From: Cycas panzhihuaensis
Taxonomy: Eukaryota; Cycadophyta
Reading direction: 5' to 3'
Assembly (NCBI GenBank): GCA_023213395.1
Contig: CM041465.1
Span: 133,803,741-133,867,740 of the forward strand
DNA length: 64,000 nucleotides
Shown here piece by piece: positions 60,241 to 64,000 of the stretch. The notes beneath the pieces are model-generated. The model did not search any database, was not told the origin of the DNA, and saw nothing but the letters and a program-made list of their open reading frames with translations. Position numbers and translations under genes: made by a program. The number at the start of each line of letters is the position of its first letter. Position 1 is the stretch's first letter.

Positions 60241-60850
60241 TATAATGTCTTTCTCTACTCTAAATTTATTGATCATTCCTAAATTTGATGGAATAAATTA
60301 ATTTTTGTGGTTAAGAAGAATTAAACCTACTTTATATGCTAGAGAATTGTGGAAGATTATTTCTAAATGATTTATAGTTCCTATTCCCATTTCTCTTAAA
60401 ACTTAGTTAACTCTTAATGAAGAGAGAATTTAAATCGAACTTGAGAGGAAATATAGTGAATCACTTTCCTTCATTTTTTTTGCTATTGATGATATATGTT
60501 TTCTTGTATTTATATTCTTATAACTTCACATGATGCATGGAGTACTTCAAAATTTTTATTTAAAGGAGGAGCTAATACCAAAATTCAAAACTTAAGAAGA
60601 AATTTTAAGAATCTTAAGATGTCTTCTTCTAAATCTATCAATACTTTTATTGTTAGAGTTTAGGATGTTATTAATGACACAAATAGAATTCATCTAATAC
60701 TTGAAAAACACACATTAGGATTTTTATTCTCTATATCCAACAAATATAAACTTATCAAATATATTATTAACACATTCATATGAATATAATATGTTGAAGG
60801 AGGATTAGAAATTAACTCTAACCCAAAATAATAATAGATCAAATTAGTCG
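60240..60850 (+). pseudogene. Copia-E gag remnant (UBN2 type)
   Basis: Plus-strand pieces read LLIIPKFDGIN, then RIKPTLYARELWKIIS, DAWSTSKFLFKGGANTKIQN and LRRNFKNLKMSSSKSINTF. This is the order of the copia UBN2 gag domain (W-x-L-x2-F-x-G...L-x3-F-x2-L-K-M). At least three stops and one frameshift occur. The protein would form the element's particle. No zinc knuckle or pol follows; the minus-strand copia-F begins at about 60.85-61.18 kb, so the rest is displaced or lost. Confidence 0.82.
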
Positions 60851-61193
60851 ATGATTGATATAGAAGTTTGGAAAAGTTTTGATTCTCATCAAATATTCAA
60901 CATGTGCTTATTAATGAACATAGACATGGCCTTAGTATATAAAGGGTTTAATATCTATCATATTACAAATGATGAATGTGGATTAGACCTCACATGCTCA
61001 TACTTTATTGGGCCTTATGTTACATACATCTCATTAGATAGTTATGAGGTTAAAGTAGGGTGATGACCTTCAACTAAAATATACAATATTAAATCATAAC
61101 TTAAATTGTAATTATACTTTATCTAAGTAAAGTAACTAACTTTATACAAGAGTACATGAATATGTCATTATATTTTAACATTCTCCCTTAATG
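60851..61193 (-). repeat. Copia-F 3' LTR end and polypurine tract
   Basis: On the minus strand a tract CATTAAGGGAGAA (61181-61193) stands before an LTR start TGTTAAAATATAATG (from 61180). The left border cannot be fixed without the partner LTR, which lies beyond the window. A 70-codon plus frame at 60851-61063 overlaps here and is probably chance. Confidence 0.55.
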
Positions 61194-62720
61194 ACACCTT
61201 CATTAATCTTAATGTCGAGGCTATGCCGAAACCTTTCAAACATTAGTTTACTAAGTACTTTGGTGAATATATCTACAACTTAATCCTTAGTTAGTCTATA
61301 TATAAAATTAAAATTTCCATTATGTACATGTTCATGGATGAAATGATAATGGACCTCTTTGTGATTTGTACATGTATAAAAAATAGGGTTCTTATTCATC
61401 TTTAATACACTTTGATTATAACAATATATATGAGTTACTTGAGTTTGTTTAAGACCAAGTTTAGTAAGAATCTTTCATAATTATATTCACTTAATAGTTG
61501 CATAAACAACTACTTTATGTTCTATTGTAGTAGAGGATAGAATAACATTAGATTGTTTCTTACAACTCCAATAAATAATAGTTGAGTTTAGATCAAAATA
61601 GTAACCTAAAATAGAGTGGCAAGTATCCTAAAAACTAGGCCAATCTGCATCGATGAATCCTTTTAGAACTAGAGTTTTATCTTGGCTATAGTCAAGTCCA
61701 AGCTATTAGGTGTTACAAATACACTGAAGAGTTATGATTGCAACTTTCTAATATAACATCTTAGGTTGAGACATAAACCTTGAATAAATCCCAACTGCAT
61801 ATGATATATCATGGCAAGTATGAGTAAGATAAATCAAGCTCCCAACAAGCTATCTCTTAAGAGTGAGATTGATAGGTTTGCCTTATTCATCCATAATAGA
61901 TTGGTTATAGTCTCTATAGGTATAGACGAAGGTTTGCATTCACTCATTATAAAATTCTATAAGAGCTCATTTATATATTTGGCTCATGACAAGAAAATGT
62001 GACCTAGCTCTTATTAAAATTTAATGCTAAGGAAATAGTGGAGTGATCCAAAGTTAGTCATTTTGAAATTACTTTTGAGATTCTATTAGAGACTAAAATT
62101 CCATTTATTATCATTTCTAATGATCGACAAATTATCAACATAGAGTATAATAATAGTAACTAGATCATTGTGGATCTGAATATATAAATTAAAATAAGAG
62201 GATGAATTATTCAGTCCATGCTTAAGAAAAAAAATACTAATTTTTGTATACCAAGTATGAGGTGCCTACTTGAGTCCATATAAAGCTTTCTTGAGTTTGT
62301 AAACTAAATGTTCTTTTTTAGGAACAATATAGTCAAGAGGTTATTTTAAGTAAACTTCTTTAGAAAGGTCTCTGTTGAGAAAAATCACTCTTATTATCCA
62401 TCTGATAAATAGGCCATTTGAACTAAGCTGCTGGTGACTTAACTAAACAAAAAGTTACCATTTTAATAATAAGTATGGAAGTACCATCATAGTTAATACC
62501 TTCTTATTATTTAAAACCTTTTGGAATAAGGTATGTTTTTTGTCTTTCAATGGAGCTATCAACATAATACTTTATTTTATAAATCCAATGGTAATCAATT
62601 ATCTTCTTTCTTAAAGGTAATTCAATGAGTTCCCAAATATCATTTTTTAGGATGAAATTTATCTCTTCATCTATAACAACCTATTATATTTGGTCTTTGA
62701 CTACCTCTTTAAAGGTGGAA
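61194..62720 (-). pseudogene. Copia-F reverse transcriptase and RNase H
   Basis: The end VDIFTKVLSKLMFERF lies near 61255-61210. RT pieces near 62340-62110 are HLVYKLKKALYGLK, then APHTWYTKISIFFLKHGL and the catalytic box ILYVDNLSIIRND, with the second Asp of Y-V-D-D changed to Asn. Stops interrupt. Gene order and strand agree with the polypurine tract at 61181. Confidence 0.85.
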
Positions 62721-64000
62721 GGCTCAAGAACATTGAGAACTTGTGTTATTAAAGCAAAGTTTGTTATATGCCTATACTTCAATTACCTTTTTCATGTTGT
62801 AGGAGGTGATGATGCATCTACCATAACTTACAAGTACCACTTAGGAAGTTTCTTAATGCCTTCAACTTGATTGCCTTCTTAAGATAGAGGTGGTAATATA
62901 GATGTTATTATAGAAGTAAATGGAGATGCGAGAGGAGTAGATGATAAACTTAGAGTATATGAATTTGAAGGAGTAGAAGGGCCCATAATTAGTATAGGAG
63001 AGAAGGTTTTGAAACATTAACATCATTGTCTATCAAAAACTATATATAAGATTGAGTTAAGTCCTAACTATTTTCTATAATATAACATCTCGAAATGAGT
63101 ATACCTATCTTATAATAGGGTCATACACCTTGTAAGATTTGTAACTAGGTACATAGCCTATGAAGATGCACTTCAAGCTTTTATCATTAAGTTTCCTTTT
63201 GCAACGTATATATATAGGTCATACATTTGAATGTTTAAAGTTGTAAGACTATATGCTTTTATCCTAACTAAGCCTCCTCATGTGTCATATTTCTAACGAC
63301 TAAAGTTAAGCTCATATTCATAAGGTATACAGTAGTAAAAACAACTTTAGCCCAAAATGAGTTAGCAATGCTTGAAATATTTGCCTTTATTTTTACCTTG
63401 TTCACTAATGCTTGATTCATATATTTAGCAACACAATTTTTTTGATGAGTATGAGAAGCTAAGAACTGACATTTAATACCATGTTCTTTAAAGAAATTAG
63501 TAAACTAATTTGATATATATTCACCTCTATTATCTATATATAGTTTCTTGATTATTGTACTATATTCATTTTCAACTTCAACTTTGAATTCACTGAATTT
63601 CTCAAAGGCTTCAAACTTATTCTTTAGACAGTAGACCTAAATTTTTCGAGAATAATCATTAATTAAAGTGATAAAATATAAATTTCTTTTAAGGAAAGGC
63701 TTAGACATAAGTTCATAAATGTCTGAGTGAACTAAGTTCAATGGTTTAGTTGAATACCAAGCTTTCTTAGATTGAAATGGTTCCTTGTATTGCTTACCAA
63801 CTATGCATGCTTTATAGAAGCATTTATTCTATTTGATTTTAGGTAGCCCATATACCATCTAAAGCTTAAACATGACATTGAGACTCTATATATTTAGATA
63901 ACCAAGTCATTGGTATCATAACTAATCCTTAGTATACTTTTAAGTAAGTTGCTCCTTATTGTGAGAAGATTCACCCTACAATTTAAGAGGTGGGTCATCT
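62721..64000 (-). pseudogene. Copia-F integrase and linker, running off the window
   Basis: By position this is the integrase part of copia-F. The minus strand near 63560-63300 shows the degraded core (around IDNRGEYISNXF and the following HxxKCQFLAS), and 63790-63640 the region with KQYKEPFQSKK and (H)SDIYEL. A low-complexity Ser/Thr-rich linker lies at about 62880-63000. The upstream gag and 5' LTR are outside the window. Confidence 0.72.

Noticed and set aside
61811-62870. Plus-strand open frames of 63 and 81 codons
   Set aside because: They are shadows of the minus-strand copia-F RT and linker region.
1-64000. Search for host exons, tRNA or organelle-derived DNA
   Set aside because: Nothing could be supported. 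Every stretch with clear coding resemblance belongs to a retrotransposon domain.

Overview
The window is plant nuclear DNA made almost entirely of retrotransposons. It holds Ty3/gypsy and Ty1/copia LTR elements, non-coding LTR elements (LARD-like), one tiny TRIM/SMART-class element and one L1-type LINE. The evidence is families restricted to plants (UBN2-type copia gag, LINE with a DUF4283-type ORF1 and a terminal RNase H domain), primer-binding sites (PBS) resembling the initiator-methionine tRNA site TGGTATCAGAGC, and very AT-rich sequence. I see no convincing host gene, tRNA, rRNA, CRISPR array or bacterial feature. The species cannot be named from the sequence. Every coding element is broken by stops and usually frameshifts, so this is fossil, probably methylated, intergenic DNA.

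Layout. 1-4206: 3' half of a plus-strand gypsy element (Pol plus 3' LTR). About 4480-4992: 3' tail of a copia element with its LTR. 5019-37021: a non-coding LARD-like element (LARD-1) that acts as host to a nested stack. Into LARD-1 went gypsy-A (6832-30849, minus). Into gypsy-A went gypsy-B (14849-27490, minus, TSD TTGCA). Into gypsy-B went copia-C (18521-25634, minus, TSD TTATG). A second non-coding element, LARD-2 (30988-35749, plus, TSD ATGAT/CTGAT), also sits in LARD-1. Removing these insertions leaves LARD-1 pieces at 5019-6831, 30850-30987 and 35750-37021, and their junctions align with an independent relative at 57.3-58.25 kb.

37323-43645: a minus-strand LINE with ORF1-like, endonuclease, RT, zf-RVT and RNase H parts, flanked by a degenerate 16-18 bp duplication and ending in a (TA)n/(TG)n tail. 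43790-52112: an LTR of a plus-strand element (element H) split by gypsy-G (44433-51932, minus). Gypsy-G itself carries a 361-bp TRIM/SMART-class element (48725-49085, TSD AGAGT). 52113-55159: unassigned. 55160-58250: another LARD-like element (LARD-3). 58251-60850: a copia LTR, PBS and gag on the plus strand (copia-E). 60850-64000: a minus-strand copia element (copia-F) running off the right edge.

How the parts relate. LTR divergence estimated by eye rises from the innermost element outwards (copia-C about 6%, LARD-2 about 9%, gypsy-B about 15%, gypsy-A and gypsy-G about 20% or more), which fits the nesting order. Many stop codons and lost catalytic residues fit C-to-T or G-to-A transitions, as expected for cytosine methylation and deamination. 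I found no new cellular system. The points most worth a second look are the non-coding LARD family with a mosaic 3' junction, the TRIM/SMART-class element, the microsatellite-tailed LINE, and the long repeat-filled leader of copia-C.
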